Source: Candidatus Brevefilum sp. (GTDB lineage: Bacteria > Chloroflexota > Anaerolineae > Anaerolineales > Anaerolineaceae). From it: a stretch of DNA of 64,000 bases. The stretch lies in NCBI GenBank assembly GCA_029210815.1, contig JARGGB010000003.1, positions 1 through 64,000 of the forward strand. Direction: 5' to 3'. Below the pieces are notes generated by a model that saw only the letters and a list, made by a program, of their open reading frames with translations, had not been told where the DNA came from and made no database searches. Positions 17,643 to 28,300 of this stretch are shown here, one piece after another; position 1 is the stretch's first letter; every line of letters starts with the position of its first letter. The translations under genes were made by a program, and so were the position numbers.

Positions 17643-18269
17643 ATGACAGAAATTACCACTGAAATGATTAAAGAGCTGCGAGATGCAACCGGCTGCGGTA
17701 TCCTTGACTGCCGCACTGCACTGCGTGAATCCAACGGTGATTTTGAAAAAGCCAGCGACTTCTTGCGTGAAAAAGGCCTGGCAAAGGCTGCTAAACGCGC
17801 TGAGCGCGTTGCCTCAGAGGGTGTGATTGAAGTTTATACCCACGGTGAAGGGCGGCTGGCGGTTATGGTTGAATTAAACTGCGAGACGGATTTTGTTGGT
17901 CGTTCGCCCGAGTTTCTCAACCTGGCGCATGAATTAGCGCTGCAGATTGCTGCTGCAAACCCGCTCTACCTGACAGAAGAGAACATCCCCGAGTCAGCAC
18001 TTGAGCGAGAAAAGAAAGTTGCTGTTGCTCGTGCTATGGAAGAAGGAAAACCGGAAAAGATCGTCCCAATGATCGTGGAAGGTTACCTCAAGAAATACAA
18101 AGAAGAAACTGTTTTACTCAACCAGGCTTATGTGCGTGACGGAAGCAAGACCGTCCAGGACCTGATCAACGAGCAGGTTGTTAAGATGGGAGAAAAAATT
18201 CTCGTCAGGCGCTTTGTCCGCTGGGAGCTCGGCGCTCAATCCGGTGAGGAAGACGTCAAAGAAGAATAA
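17643..18269 (+). CDS. tsf: Elongation factor Ts (short form)
   Basis: The nucleotide exchange factor for EF-Tu. 208 residues, the short form also found in Thermus and cyanobacteria and lacking part of the E. coli C-terminal region. The N-terminal UBA-like helix bundle is clear (IKELRDATGCGILDCRTAL), followed by the EF-Tu contact motif NCETDFVGR and a C-terminal coiled segment. AGGA lies shortly before ATG. It is cotranscribed with rpsB, and a hairpin separates it from pyrH. Confidence 0.98.
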   Translation: MTEITTEMIKELRDATGCGILDCRTALRESNGDFEKASDFLREKGLAKAAKRAERVASEGVIEVYTHGEGRLAVMVELNCETDFVGRSPEFLNLAHELALQIAAANPLYLTEENIPESALEREKKVAVARAMEEGKPEKIVPMIVEGYLKKYKEETVLLNQAYVRDGSKTVQDLINEQVVKMGEKILVRRFVRWELGAQSGEEDVKEE

Positions 18270-18283
18270 ATTTAGAAATCTGA

Positions 18284-18306
18284 GACCAGCCGAAAGGTTG
18301 GTCTTT
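18284..18306 (+). terminator. Intrinsic terminator or attenuator after tsf
   Basis: AGACCAGCC-GAAA-GGTTGGTCT forms a 9-bp stem with one wobble pair and a GAAA loop, followed by TTTTG. The U-tract is short, so partial read-through into pyrH 36 bases later is plausible. Confidence 0.75.
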
Positions 18307-18309
18307 TGA

Positions 18310-19089
<780 letters not shown>

Positions 19090-19130
19090 CCGTAAGGGAT
19101 AAATAGAATAGAATTTAACGCCTGAAAAAA

Positions 19131-19203
19131 GCCCTCGTAGCTTAATGGATAGAGCAACTGCTTGCGGAGTAGTAGGTTGTGCGTTCGAGTCGCACCGAGG
19201 GTA
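19131..19203 (+). tRNA. tRNA-Arg (anticodon GCG)
   Basis: A complete cloverleaf of 73 bases: acceptor GCCCTCG/CGAGGGT, D arm GCTT..GAGC, anticodon stem ACTGC/GTAGT around TTGCGGA, and T arm GTGCG-TTCGAGT-CGCAC. Anticodon GCG reads CGC, hence Arg. CCA is not encoded. A run of T follows and may end the transcript. Confidence 0.92.
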
Positions 19204-19322
19204 TTTTTTTATTTAACAGGGTGGAATTAAAAAATTTTTTTGGAGGAACAATCAGTTAACCTCAATTTTGGGATTAATCTGCATATATAAACTGGGAGTT
19301 TTAGTTGTTGAAGAAATTGTCC

Positions 19323-19351
19323 TTGACATCCCTTTTTTTATTGTGTAAAAT
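19323..19351 (+). promoter_or_regulatory. Strong sigma-70-type promoter
   Basis: TTGACA (19323-19328), a 17-base spacer, then TAAAAT (19346-19351): consensus -35, optimal spacing and near-consensus -10. The start site would be near 19358, giving a leader of about 38 bases before the gene at 19396. Confidence 0.85.
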
Positions 19352-19395
19352 GGATAAATACGGTCTAAAATATAATAATATAAAGGAGTGTTAAA

Positions 19396-19887
19396 ATGGT
19401 TGTAAAGAGAATTATGACTGGCCTTTTAGGCATTGTTGTCATTGGGGCGGTTGCCTTTATTATTTTTGGCGGCAATTCTGATTTGGACAGCGTGCGTGCA
19501 GCTACGGAAGGATTGCAGACCGTTGAGGCTGCGCAGGCAGCAGGGCACGTCAATGTCAATGTTGATGGGTGTGTCGCCAGCCCCGAAGGTACAATGGGAT
19601 ACCACTATGTCAATTTCGACCTGGTTGATCTTGAATTGGATCCTGAGAAACCAGAAATCATGGTTTTTGTTCCTGACGAGGAAGGTGGGATGCGGCTGGG
19701 TGCTGTAGAGTTTGCCGTGCCGATTGATGCATGGGATGCCAATAATGATGTGCTGCCAACAGTGTTGGGGCAAACCCTTCATCCGAATCCTGAATTGGGT
19801 TTGTATGTGCTGCATGCCTGGATTTTTGAAGAAAACCCATCCGGAGTTTTCGCTGATTGGAATCCTAATGTTGCATGCCTTGGATAG
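19396..19887 (+). CDS. Secreted or membrane-anchored protein of unknown function
   Basis: 163 residues from an ATG with AAGGAG 10 bases upstream. The N-terminus is an uncleaved-looking signal anchor (MTGLLGIVVIGAVAFIIFGG). The outer part begins RAATEGLQTVEAAQAAGHVNVNVDGC and ends GLYVLHAWIFEENPSGVFADWNP. Two cysteines (GCVAS and VACLG, second at the extreme C-terminus) could form a disulphide. I do not recognise the family. A decayed paralogue lies at 29508-30026. The gene has a strong promoter of its own and shares the unit with a 33-residue peptide gene 22 bases downstream, ended by a terminator, so it seems highly expressed. Confidence 0.8.
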   Translation: MVVKRIMTGLLGIVVIGAVAFIIFGGNSDLDSVRAATEGLQTVEAAQAAGHVNVNVDGCVASPEGTMGYHYVNFDLVDLELDPEKPEIMVFVPDEEGGMRLGAVEFAVPIDAWDANNDVLPTVLGQTLHPNPELGLYVLHAWIFEENPSGVFADWNPNVACLG

Positions 19888-19909
19888 GTCATAAATTAAG
19901 GAAGTAAAA

Positions 19910-20011
19910 ATGAAGTTTCAGATCAGGAACCTTGAAAGCGCAGAAAATTCAATTGGCAAAGACTCTGTTTTTGAAGAAGTCACCAAACCTGGCTTTGGTC
20001 CACCCTTATAG
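19910..20011 (+). CDS. Small peptide (33 aa) ending KPGFGPPL
   Basis: Too short for the ORF track. ATG 19910 is preceded by TAAGGAAG at a normal distance, and the frame ends at TAG 20011 just before a terminator. The peptide runs MKFQIRNLESAENSIG, a charged middle, then EEVTKPGFGPPL. It has no signal peptide or membrane segment. The polar leader followed by a small Gly/Pro-rich end is the layout of a peptide precursor (modified peptide or signal), but no maturase, protease or exporter is next to it, so that is inference. Its position between a strongly transcribed gene and the terminator favours a real gene. Confidence 0.55.
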   Translation: MKFQIRNLESAENSIGKDSVFEEVTKPGFGPPL

Positions 20012-20044
20012 CCCCAAAAAATAACATCTTCGATGTAGAAAAAT

Positions 20045-20072
20045 TGCCCCGGTTTGATGGCCGGGGCATTTT
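20045..20072 (+). terminator. Intrinsic terminator
   Basis: TGCCCCGG/CCGGGGCA stem with an 8-base loop, followed by TTTTGG and preceded by AAAAAT, so it can work in both directions. It ends the 163-aa/peptide unit and may also stop the minus-strand GH2 transcript. Confidence 0.88.
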
Positions 20073-20208
20073 GGGGATACGATCGGTAATCTTGATTTAT
20101 CCTTTTCCAGAAAAGTATTGTTTGACATATTCAACAAGTTGATCATGCGCTGATGGTGAAAAGCAAGCATCACCTGGAAAACAATCCCTTAATATTCAGG
20201 TCGATGCT

Positions 20209-22269
20209 TCAGGGTTGGTCCCTGACCCATATGGCATAGGCACCTGCGAGGTTTTCGGCAATGGGTTTGCCCTGTACACGGTCCATATCATAAAGCCCCA
20301 TGGTTTGTTCACGAGTGTGCGCAGTGTACCAGTCAAACATTGCCCACCATGTGATGCCGCCGATATAACCATTGGGATTAATCTGTTGGTCTGCACCCCA
20401 GGCAGCTGATTCCAAAAAGACAGGGAATAAAGCGTCGAATAGTTCCATCTGACGTTGTTTGCTGCTGTTCCCTCCTTTAGACCATATCCCGTATTCGGTG
20501 ACCAGGATGGGCTTTTCGGGGAATGCGGCATGTGCCTCCTGTAAAAAAGTCATTGAATCATCGGCGTAATCTTCACCGTAGAACACACCAAAATACAATG
20601 TCCAACCAGCGATGTCCAGCGCGGTCTGTGTTGGGTCGCTGGATCCGCCCCGGTCTGCAGCCGCGGATTGCATCAGCAGGCGACCATCTTGCAGATATTG
20701 CTCATAATCTTTGGTTAAGCGCTGTATGTATGCCTGCCGCTCCGGGACAGCCTGGGATTCGTTATGCATGCTCCATAGAATAATGGAGGGGCGGTTGCTG
20801 CCCATAAGAACCATTTCACGCCACATCTGGTCGGCGATCTGACGCTGCTCCTGAGCAGCAAATTCAGCAGGACCATATTGCCAGACGGGTATCTCCACTG
20901 CGGCGAGCAAGCCCAACCGGTCAGTGAGCAGATAGGTGTAGGGGTGGTTAGGATAATGGGCGGTGCGCACAAAATTCGCATTGTGCGCTTTGATCATTTC
21001 CAGGTCGACAAGGATTTTGTCCCATGTGGCAGTACGTCCGCTGTCAGGCCATTCTTCATGACGGGCAATACCAGCCATGAAATAAGGATCACCATTTAGC
21101 AACCATTGATGACCGTTGGATTGCACCGTCCTGATGCCAAATTGCGTCATAAAGGAATCGCTGGAATGGTTGGTCTTCAGGCTTGTTTCCAGTAGATAGA
21201 GGACAGGGCTTCCTGGGCTCCAAAGTTCGGGTTTGGGTATCGTGAGCTGAACATCGGGTATGACAAGCGCTTGACCAGGTTCAAGTTTTACCTCCATGCT
21301 GATTGGCTTGCCAGCGGCACTGGCTTTTATTGCGCTCGGCTGCGGGTTTGTCAGCCAGCCGGGTGCGTTTGGATCGGTAGAATGAACCTGCAAGGTGAGG
21401 GACCCTTTTTGGGATCGATCCCCGGAATTGTGTAGAACAACATCGACCAGGATATCCCCTGATGTGTCAGGAATGCGCACATCTGTGCGCACGATCCACA
21501 GCGGTGGGGCAGCTTCCAGGTAAAAATCCTGAATGATGCCGGTATAGTTCCACCAGTCTGGGGTGAGACCGGGTACGATGTCGTTACGGCTGCCCCAGGG
21601 TGGATTATCCACCCGGATAGCGATTTTGTTTTCCTCACCGTATATCAGCGATGGGGAGATATCCAAAGCAAAGGGTGTATAGCCGCCTTCGTGATACCCT
21701 ACCCATTGATCGTTGACCCAAATATCGGCAACATAATTGATGGCTAAGGCATTAAAAGTCACACGCTGCCCTTTCCATTCAACGGGCACAAACACACTGC
21801 GGCGGTACCATACCCCGCCCTGGTAGTCTTCCGGTCCGTATGCAGTCATGACGTTCTCAGGCTTGGGCAGTTGGATTTCATCCCAATCACTGTCGTCATA
21901 ATCAGCTTGGAAACGACCCATTGCTTCAGCTTCTAATGCAGTCAAACCATCACTACCGCGTCCGCTGAGGCTTAAAGAGCTGTCAGCTTCAAAGCGTTCC
22001 TTCAGCCAGGTTCCCGCAAGATCAATCCTTTGGCGCTCCTGTGGGTCGAAGCTTGCCAGGGGGTTACCCGCCTGCCAGGCGATTGGCACCGTTTCACCGT
22101 CAAGGGTTTCCGTCTCCTGGAAGCTCAGAGAGGGCAAAAGTGTATCGCTGTCCACACCTAGCGCAGCAGCACTTACTGATTCGGTTTGGGTGACCTGGTT
22201 TGGGGATTGACAACCTGAAAGTATCAACCCGAGACCAATAACTATCAGAAACAAGAATTTTGCTTTCAT
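20209..22269 (-). CDS. Glycoside hydrolase family 2 lipoprotein
   Basis: 686 residues. A lipoprotein signal (FLIVIGLGLILSGCQ) places it outside the cell on the membrane. The three GH2 parts are present: an N-terminal sugar-binding jelly roll (GTWLKERFE, GVWYRRSVFVP, WVGYHEGGYTPFALD), an Ig-like domain and a TIM barrel. Candidate acid/base is Glu504 in SMHNESQ and nucleophile Glu592 in ILVTEYG. Family members cleave beta-galactosides, beta-glucuronides or beta-mannosides; the sequence does not fix the substrate. AAGAAGG lies before the start codon. The divergent neighbour is a GH3 lipoprotein, so the two may act on the same glycan. Confidence 0.92.
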   Translation of the reverse strand: MKAKFLFLIVIGLGLILSGCQSPNQVTQTESVSAAALGVDSDTLLPSLSFQETETLDGETVPIAWQAGNPLASFDPQERQRIDLAGTWLKERFEADSSLSLSGRGSDGLTALEAEAMGRFQADYDDSDWDEIQLPKPENVMTAYGPEDYQGGVWYRRSVFVPVEWKGQRVTFNALAINYVADIWVNDQWVGYHEGGYTPFALDISPSLIYGEENKIAIRVDNPPWGSRNDIVPGLTPDWWNYTGIIQDFYLEAAPPLWIVRTDVRIPDTSGDILVDVVLHNSGDRSQKGSLTLQVHSTDPNAPGWLTNPQPSAIKASAAGKPISMEVKLEPGQALVIPDVQLTIPKPELWSPGSPVLYLLETSLKTNHSSDSFMTQFGIRTVQSNGHQWLLNGDPYFMAGIARHEEWPDSGRTATWDKILVDLEMIKAHNANFVRTAHYPNHPYTYLLTDRLGLLAAVEIPVWQYGPAEFAAQEQRQIADQMWREMVLMGSNRPSIILWSMHNESQAVPERQAYIQRLTKDYEQYLQDGRLLMQSAAADRGGSSDPTQTALDIAGWTLYFGVFYGEDYADDSMTFLQEAHAAFPEKPILVTEYGIWSKGGNSSKQRQMELFDALFPVFLESAAWGADQQINPNGYIGGITWWAMFDWYTAHTREQTMGLYDMDRVQGKPIAENLAGAYAIWVRDQP

Positions 22270-22602
22270 GATCGCCTTCTTTATGCAGTGATAATGGAAT
22301 TGTATTATATATTTGGTTATGAGTAGACGATTTCAGCAATGAGTACATAATAATTTTGATCTTCAAAATCAATGGCTTTGTTAGTTTCATTACCAATTTA
22401 GAGTCCCCAAGTTTTGGAAGTCGTCAAGGCGATTTTTATTCGTAGTCTGCTGTGCTGATTTTTTACATTAAAATGATGGTATCTATATTACAATTCATAT
22501 CATAGATTGACGCAAATAATTGATTGGATCAATCTGACCAATCCATGATCCTCCAACTAGTTCTCTCTACATTGGTTCAAAATTGAGGAAGGAGTAATTA
22601 TA
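22270..22602. promoter_or_regulatory. Divergent GH2/GH3 control region
   Basis: 333 bases, AT-rich, with promoters presumed for both glycosidase genes. A GATTG-GAT-CAATC inverted repeat (22522-22534) sits about 70 bases before the GH3 start and could be an operator. No consensus promoter stands out and no regulator gene is adjacent. Confidence 0.4.
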
Positions 22603-25224
22603 ATGTTTCGTAAAATAATTATTTTGATCATATTTCTGAGTTTTACATTACCAATTTCTGCCTGTACGCCAACGGTTGAAGAAACGCCTACTCAGACTGC
22701 TGAGAGTGATACTCAAACTGAACCCACTTCAACAGCGACGATTTCACCTATCGAAGAAATGCAGCCCGTATACCTGGTCCCTGAAGGTGATCCCAATGAA
22801 ACTTATATCGCGCCCTTCCCGGTGACTGTCAGTTTGGATGGGGATTTGAGTGATTGGGAAGGTGTCCCACAGGTATCCATGGGTAATCCGGACAGCACGC
22901 AGATCAGCTTTGCTGTGGCTTCTGATGGGGATTTGATTTACTTCATGGCGGATGTCCTTGATTCAGCAATCATTTCTGGTGAGCATGGCGATCAATATTG
23001 GAATGAGGACTCTGTTGAGTTCTATATCAATGGTACAGGTGATCTGTCACTGGCTGGATATACTGATGGGGTGGCACAAATCACTGTGCCGCCGCTGAAT
23101 ATTGGGAAGAGCAGCGAGGAAATTATTCTTGCTGGTGTACGAGTAGAAACCACTGATGCTGAGGTGGTTGTTTCAGAGACTGAACAGGGATATGCTGTGG
23201 AGCTCTCTGTACCGGTCTCAAATGATGTTTGGGATATCCCAATCGTCCATAACCGAAGCATCGGGTTTAATGTCCATCTTAACGGTTCCAACAGTGGGAG
23301 TCGGGATATCAAATTGATCTGGTCGGCAGCCGATCAATCCGATCAGTCTTATTTTAACCCAGGTGTTTTTGGACAATTGATCTTTGCAGAAATTGGCAAT
23401 CAAAACCCCGTAGGACCACAGCCGACTGCCACGCCAGTCCCGACTTTAACGCCGTTGCCAGAGGACTCCGTTTATCTTGACCCGAACGCACCCATCGAGG
23501 ATCGAATTGATAACCTTATCGAGGAGATGAGCATTGAAGAGAAGATCGGTCAGATGACTTTGGTTGAAAAAGACAGCCTTCCTCTCAAGGATGTTGGCCC
23601 CTTTGGGATTGGTGGGGTTCTGAGCGGCGGTGGGGGTTATCCTGAAACTAACACATCACAGGCATGGGCTGATATGGTGAACGCCTTTCAGAGAGAAGCA
23701 TTGAACAGCCGTTTGGGAATCCCCATCATTTATGGCGTTGATGCTGTTCATGGGCATAACAATGTGAAGGGTGCCACCATCTTTCCACATAATATTGGGT
23801 TAGGTGCAGCCAATGACCAGGATTTGATGACCCGCATTGGACAGATCACAGCGCAAGAGATGATCGCTACCGGGATTTACTGGAATTATGCACCGGCAGT
23901 TTCGATCCCACAGGACATCCGCTGGGGACGAACATACGAGGGCTACAGCGAGGATGGCGAGATCGTGACCAAGCTTGCCACAGCTTACTTATTGGGTTTG
24001 CAGGGGGATGACCTCTCAGATCCATTGACTGTTTTAGCTACCCCCAAACACTTCTTGGGGGATGGCGGTACAGCCTGGGGCACCTCGAATGTTCCTGGTT
24101 ATCTCATCGATAGAGGTGATACCCAACTGACCGAAGCGCAAATGCGCGAACTGCATCTCTTACCTTATATCAAAGCGATTGAAAATGGCGCGCAATCCAT
24201 CATGGTTTCCTTTTCCAGCTGGAATGGTGAAAAAATGCACGGTCAGAAATACTGGATCACAGATGTTCTGAAGGGGGAACTTGGTTTCGACGGCTTCGTA
24301 GTCTCAGATTGGGGGGGCGTCGATGAGGTTGATTCGGATTATTACATCGCTGTGGTCAATGCAATTAATGCTGGCATTGATATGAATATGGTCCCTTATG
24401 ATCATGGACGCTTCATCAAAACGATGTTGGAGGCTGTTGTAGCAGGCGATATTCCCATGACGCGCATCGATGATGCTGTAAGCAGGATCCTGAGAGTAAA
24501 ATACGCGCTTAATCTGTTTGAACAACCTTATTCAGATCCCTCTTTACTCAGTTCATTTGGCTCAGATGAGCACCGTGCAATCGCACAGGAGGCTGTTGCG
24601 AAATCCCTGGTTCTCCTTAAAGATGAAGGATCGATATTTCCAATTTCAAAGGATGTTCCTTATCTTTATATTGGCGGCTCAGCGATGGATGATATCGGCA
24701 TCCAATCCGGCGGCTGGACCATCACCTGGCAGGGTGAAGCGGGTGATATCACGCCAGGAACAACGATCCTGGAAGCAATTGAAAACACAGTTTCGGAGGA
24801 AACACAATTAGTAATTAATCAAGCTGGCCAATTTCCTGAAACAGAGGAGGAGCGGCCCAGCCTGTGTCTGGCAGTTGTTGGTGAAACACCTTATGCGGAA
24901 GGTGTGGGCGATAATGAAAACCCGACGGTTTCTCTTGCTGATAAAAGAGCCTTAAACAACATGGAAGAGTCATGTGATAAGATGGCAGTCATCCTTATTA
25001 GCGGCCGCCCATTAATCATCAATGACAGAATTGACAACTGGGACGCCCTGGTTGCCGCCTGGCTGCCTGGAACTGAGGGACAGGGTGTAGCAGATGTCAT
25101 TTTTGGCGATGTGCCTTTCACAGGAAAATTATCCTTCACCTGGCCAGTGAGCACCGAGCAGTTGCCGATGGGGAGCGGCGATAGTGATCCTCTCTTCCCC
25201 ATTGGTTTTGGCTTGGTTGAGTGA
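22603..25224 (+). CDS. Glycoside hydrolase family 3 lipoprotein with CBM9-like domain
   Basis: 873 residues. The lipobox at PISAC predicts attachment to the outer face of the membrane, followed by a Thr/Glu linker. Residues of about 65-270 resemble a family 9 carbohydrate-binding domain (VTVSLDGDLSDWEG, YWNEDSVEFYINGTG). GH3 follows from about 290: LIEEMSIEEKIGQMTL, GVDAVHGHNNVKGATIFPHN, ATPKHFLGDGG, and the nucleophile Asp569 in GFVVSDWGG. The C-terminal GH3 domain is present and ends in the FTGKLSFTWP motif. This is the beta-glucosidase type, although other beta-glycosides are possible. GGAAGGAG precedes ATG. A strong terminator follows. Confidence 0.95.
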   Translation: MFRKIIILIIFLSFTLPISACTPTVEETPTQTAESDTQTEPTSTATISPIEEMQPVYLVPEGDPNETYIAPFPVTVSLDGDLSDWEGVPQVSMGNPDSTQISFAVASDGDLIYFMADVLDSAIISGEHGDQYWNEDSVEFYINGTGDLSLAGYTDGVAQITVPPLNIGKSSEEIILAGVRVETTDAEVVVSETEQGYAVELSVPVSNDVWDIPIVHNRSIGFNVHLNGSNSGSRDIKLIWSAADQSDQSYFNPGVFGQLIFAEIGNQNPVGPQPTATPVPTLTPLPEDSVYLDPNAPIEDRIDNLIEEMSIEEKIGQMTLVEKDSLPLKDVGPFGIGGVLSGGGGYPETNTSQAWADMVNAFQREALNSRLGIPIIYGVDAVHGHNNVKGATIFPHNIGLGAANDQDLMTRIGQITAQEMIATGIYWNYAPAVSIPQDIRWGRTYEGYSEDGEIVTKLATAYLLGLQGDDLSDPLTVLATPKHFLGDGGTAWGTSNVPGYLIDRGDTQLTEAQMRELHLLPYIKAIENGAQSIMVSFSSWNGEKMHGQKYWITDVLKGELGFDGFVVSDWGGVDEVDSDYYIAVVNAINAGIDMNMVPYDHGRFIKTMLEAVVAGDIPMTRIDDAVSRILRVKYALNLFEQPYSDPSLLSSFGSDEHRAIAQEAVAKSLVLLKDEGSIFPISKDVPYLYIGGSAMDDIGIQSGGWTITWQGEAGDITPGTTILEAIENTVSEETQLVINQAGQFPETEEERPSLCLAVVGETPYAEGVGDNENPTVSLADKRALNNMEESCDKMAVILISGRPLIINDRIDNWDALVAAWLPGTEGQGVADVIFGDVPFTGKLSFTWPVSTEQLPMGSGDSDPLFPIGFGLVE

Positions 25225-25236
25225 GTATCCCACAAT

Positions 25237-25272
25237 AAGGGACTACGTACACTCACGGTCCCTTTTTCTTTT
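25237..25272 (+). terminator. Intrinsic terminator after GH3 gene
   Basis: A perfect AAGGGAC/GTCCCTT stem with a 14-base loop, followed by TTTCTTTTTT, 12 bases after the GH3 stop codon. Confidence 0.85.
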
Positions 25273-25391
25273 TTCCTTGAAAACCTGGCTGAACTTTTGA
25301 GTCACTCAAAGCCTGAATTTTGTTTATTTGTTCATTTCTTGTGGGTTTTAAATTACTGATTGGGACTTTTGATGTAACTGAAAATCCCTTT

Positions 25392-28300
25392 TTAGGCTTG
25401 CTTCAATTCAGCCAAAAGCAATTCAGCCATCTTCCATAGGGTATCTTTTGGCTGTCGTTCTTTTACAATAATGTCTTCTGTGTCGATTAATGATAGCAAT
25501 GGTTTTTTATAAACATCGGAAAACCAGACTGAATTTGAGACAAATTGCCAGCTGTTAATAAGGGAATAAACCTCCAAAGCTTTTTCGGTATTGCCGCGTA
25601 CCGCCAGGAACAAAGCCGCCGATGCCAGGATATACAGCATATTAAAAGGGAAGCCTGCAGTGATTGCTTCTTCCAGCCCTTCAATCAGTAATCTCTCAGC
25701 AACTTGATCGTTTCCATTGGCAATCTCTATCCGTGTCAATGCTGCCAGGCTTCCTGCAAGTTCGGGCTCTTCAGTTAATTCGCAAGTAATCTTCATAGCC
25801 TCAGACAATAAATGATTTGCTTGCTGATAGTCTTTTTTGGCAATTAAAGTTAAGCCTAAAAACCAACGAGACCGCACTTCAAAATCTTTGAGACCCCCTT
25901 TTCCCATAACCGCTTTCCAACCATTCTTTTCTGCGCTGGCATAATCGCCAATGTGATGATATGTTTCTCCAAGCTCCATATATACTACAGAAATACTGGC
26001 TGGGTCTCCTGATTTTTCCAGGAAGTGCAAACGTTTTTGCCTGAGTTCTAAAACTTCCTGGAAACGACCGTTGATATTGGCGATTTGTTCAAGGCAAATA
26101 TTATAACGAATATAGCTATAGCCATCATCCAACTCAAGAAAAATACGGCTGCTTTCTCGAAAGTAAGACTCAGCTTTTTCCAGGTCACCTTTACTATAGG
26201 CACAAAATACGCCTAACATCTCCAATGTCCTTGCCATCCCGTAGTGATCATTAAGTGTACGAGCGATCTTTAGGGCTTTTTGATAGTAAACATCGATTGT
26301 GTCAGATGCCATTTTTCCCGTCCAGGCAGCGTTGCCAAGAAATCGATAAATGAGCTCACACCACCAATTTTCACCCAATTCCTCGAATAGATTGATTGAT
26401 TGGAGGAAGAGTTTCTTAAAGACTGATAAATCTCCGTGAAAGCGATTGTAAATTCCTTTCAAAAATAAGTGAAAGGCTTGTGCATATTTTTCTTCACGCG
26501 TTTGGATTGGCTCTACGCGGTGCATTAAAGTAAGGCTTTCCCGGAACTTCTTTTCTCCCTGTTCATAATTTCCCAGGGAGAGATTGAGCCACACCAGATA
26601 ACCTGTGAGCAAGGATAGAATCCGGACGCCCTGACGGGTTTCATCTGAGATGTTTTTGGCTGCCATTTCAAACAGCGCAAGGCCTTCATCATCCCGAAAA
26701 CTGTAATCAAAATACAAAATCAAGCCCCCAAGAGAGGTCTCTATCAAATCCAGACGTTCAAAATGAAGGGCAACCTCCCAGGCATGACGGATGTTTTCAA
26801 AATCATCGCTGATTTTGATCATAGCCTGACGCAGTTTCCCGGTTTTTAAATCCTCTTGCCAACCCCCCATTTTTCTGGAATAATACTCAGCATAACGTGT
26901 TATTAAGTTTTGATAGCTTACCAGATTTGCTTGGAGCTTTTCAAACCCATACTGGCGAAGCAGTTCATGAATCTCAAACCTATCCTCTGGCGTGCGGTTG
27001 AGAATTGAGCGGTTAACAAATTTAACCAGTTGACGCAGAGATATTCCCACAATTCTTTCAGCTGCTTCGCGAGTAAATCCTCCTCGAAATATTGTGAGTT
27101 GGGAGAATTGTTCACGCTCTTTTTTATCAATTTTCTTCCATGAATAATCAAAAACTGCGTATAGGCTGCGCTGCCGTGCAGGTATATCGCAAAAATCCGT
27201 TTCAAAGAATGCAAGTCCACGGCGGATTTCCTTGACAATTTCTGATAGTGAAAGCATTTCCATCCATGAGGCTGCCATTTCAATGGCTAAAGGCATCCCT
27301 TCAACCAACCTGCATATTTCACCAATATATTGCCAGTCGTCCATGGCAGGTATGAATAAGGGTTTGACTCGCTGTGAGGATCGTAAGAACAGCTTCACTG
27401 CACTAAAAGTACTAAAATCTTCAGTTGTTCCTTCCTCCGGAAAATTCAGTCCCTTTAAGTGGAAACGAGCCTCAGCTTTGATATTTAACGGAATTCGGGA
27501 GGTTGCCAGAATTTTGAGGTTTGGTGAAATTGCTAATAAATCTCTAATCCAATCTGACATAGTTGTCAAATGTTCAAGATTATCCAAAACCAGGAGCATT
27601 GATTTCTCCTGGAAGTAATCCATGAGTTGTTGGTTTAGGGGTTGCCCCCCAACACGCAGATAACCAATTGCATTGGCAAAATAACTTATAAACATCTCTG
27701 AGGTTTCAAGTGGGGCAAGGGGCACAAAAAGAATGCCATCTGAGAAATGTGACATCAATTTTCGGGCGATTTCAATGGCCAGACGGCTTTTTCCCATCCC
27801 GCCAGGTGCAAGGATGGTGAGTAGACGAGTGTCTGCACCTAATAATAATTGTGAAAGCCTGGCAACTTCATCGATTCGCCCGACAAATGGGGTGACTTGA
27901 GCCGGTAATTTAGATCTTGTTAGTGGTTGGGATTCTTTAGGCTCGGTTTTTAGCTCAAGAGTACCACTTCGGATCATCTCATAAAGCTCCGTTGTAATAC
28001 CTTCGGGTGAAATCTTGAGCTGCTGTTCAAGCAAGCCAACACAACTGAGGTATTGTCGGATAGCAGCATTACGCTGCCCTTTGGCAGAATATAATCGCAT
28101 CAATGCCCTGTGGGCATTCTCATTGAGTTCGTCCAACTGTAGCCAACGTCGGGCAAAGTAGATTGCTTGATCAAAGTCTTGTTTTTCTGAATACCAATCA
28201 ACAAGTTGATTGTAAACACCACTAATTTCTCGGTTTAATTCTTCTTTTTGAAAATACTGCCAATTGTCAAATTCAGGGCTGTCTTTCAAGTTGAATCCAG

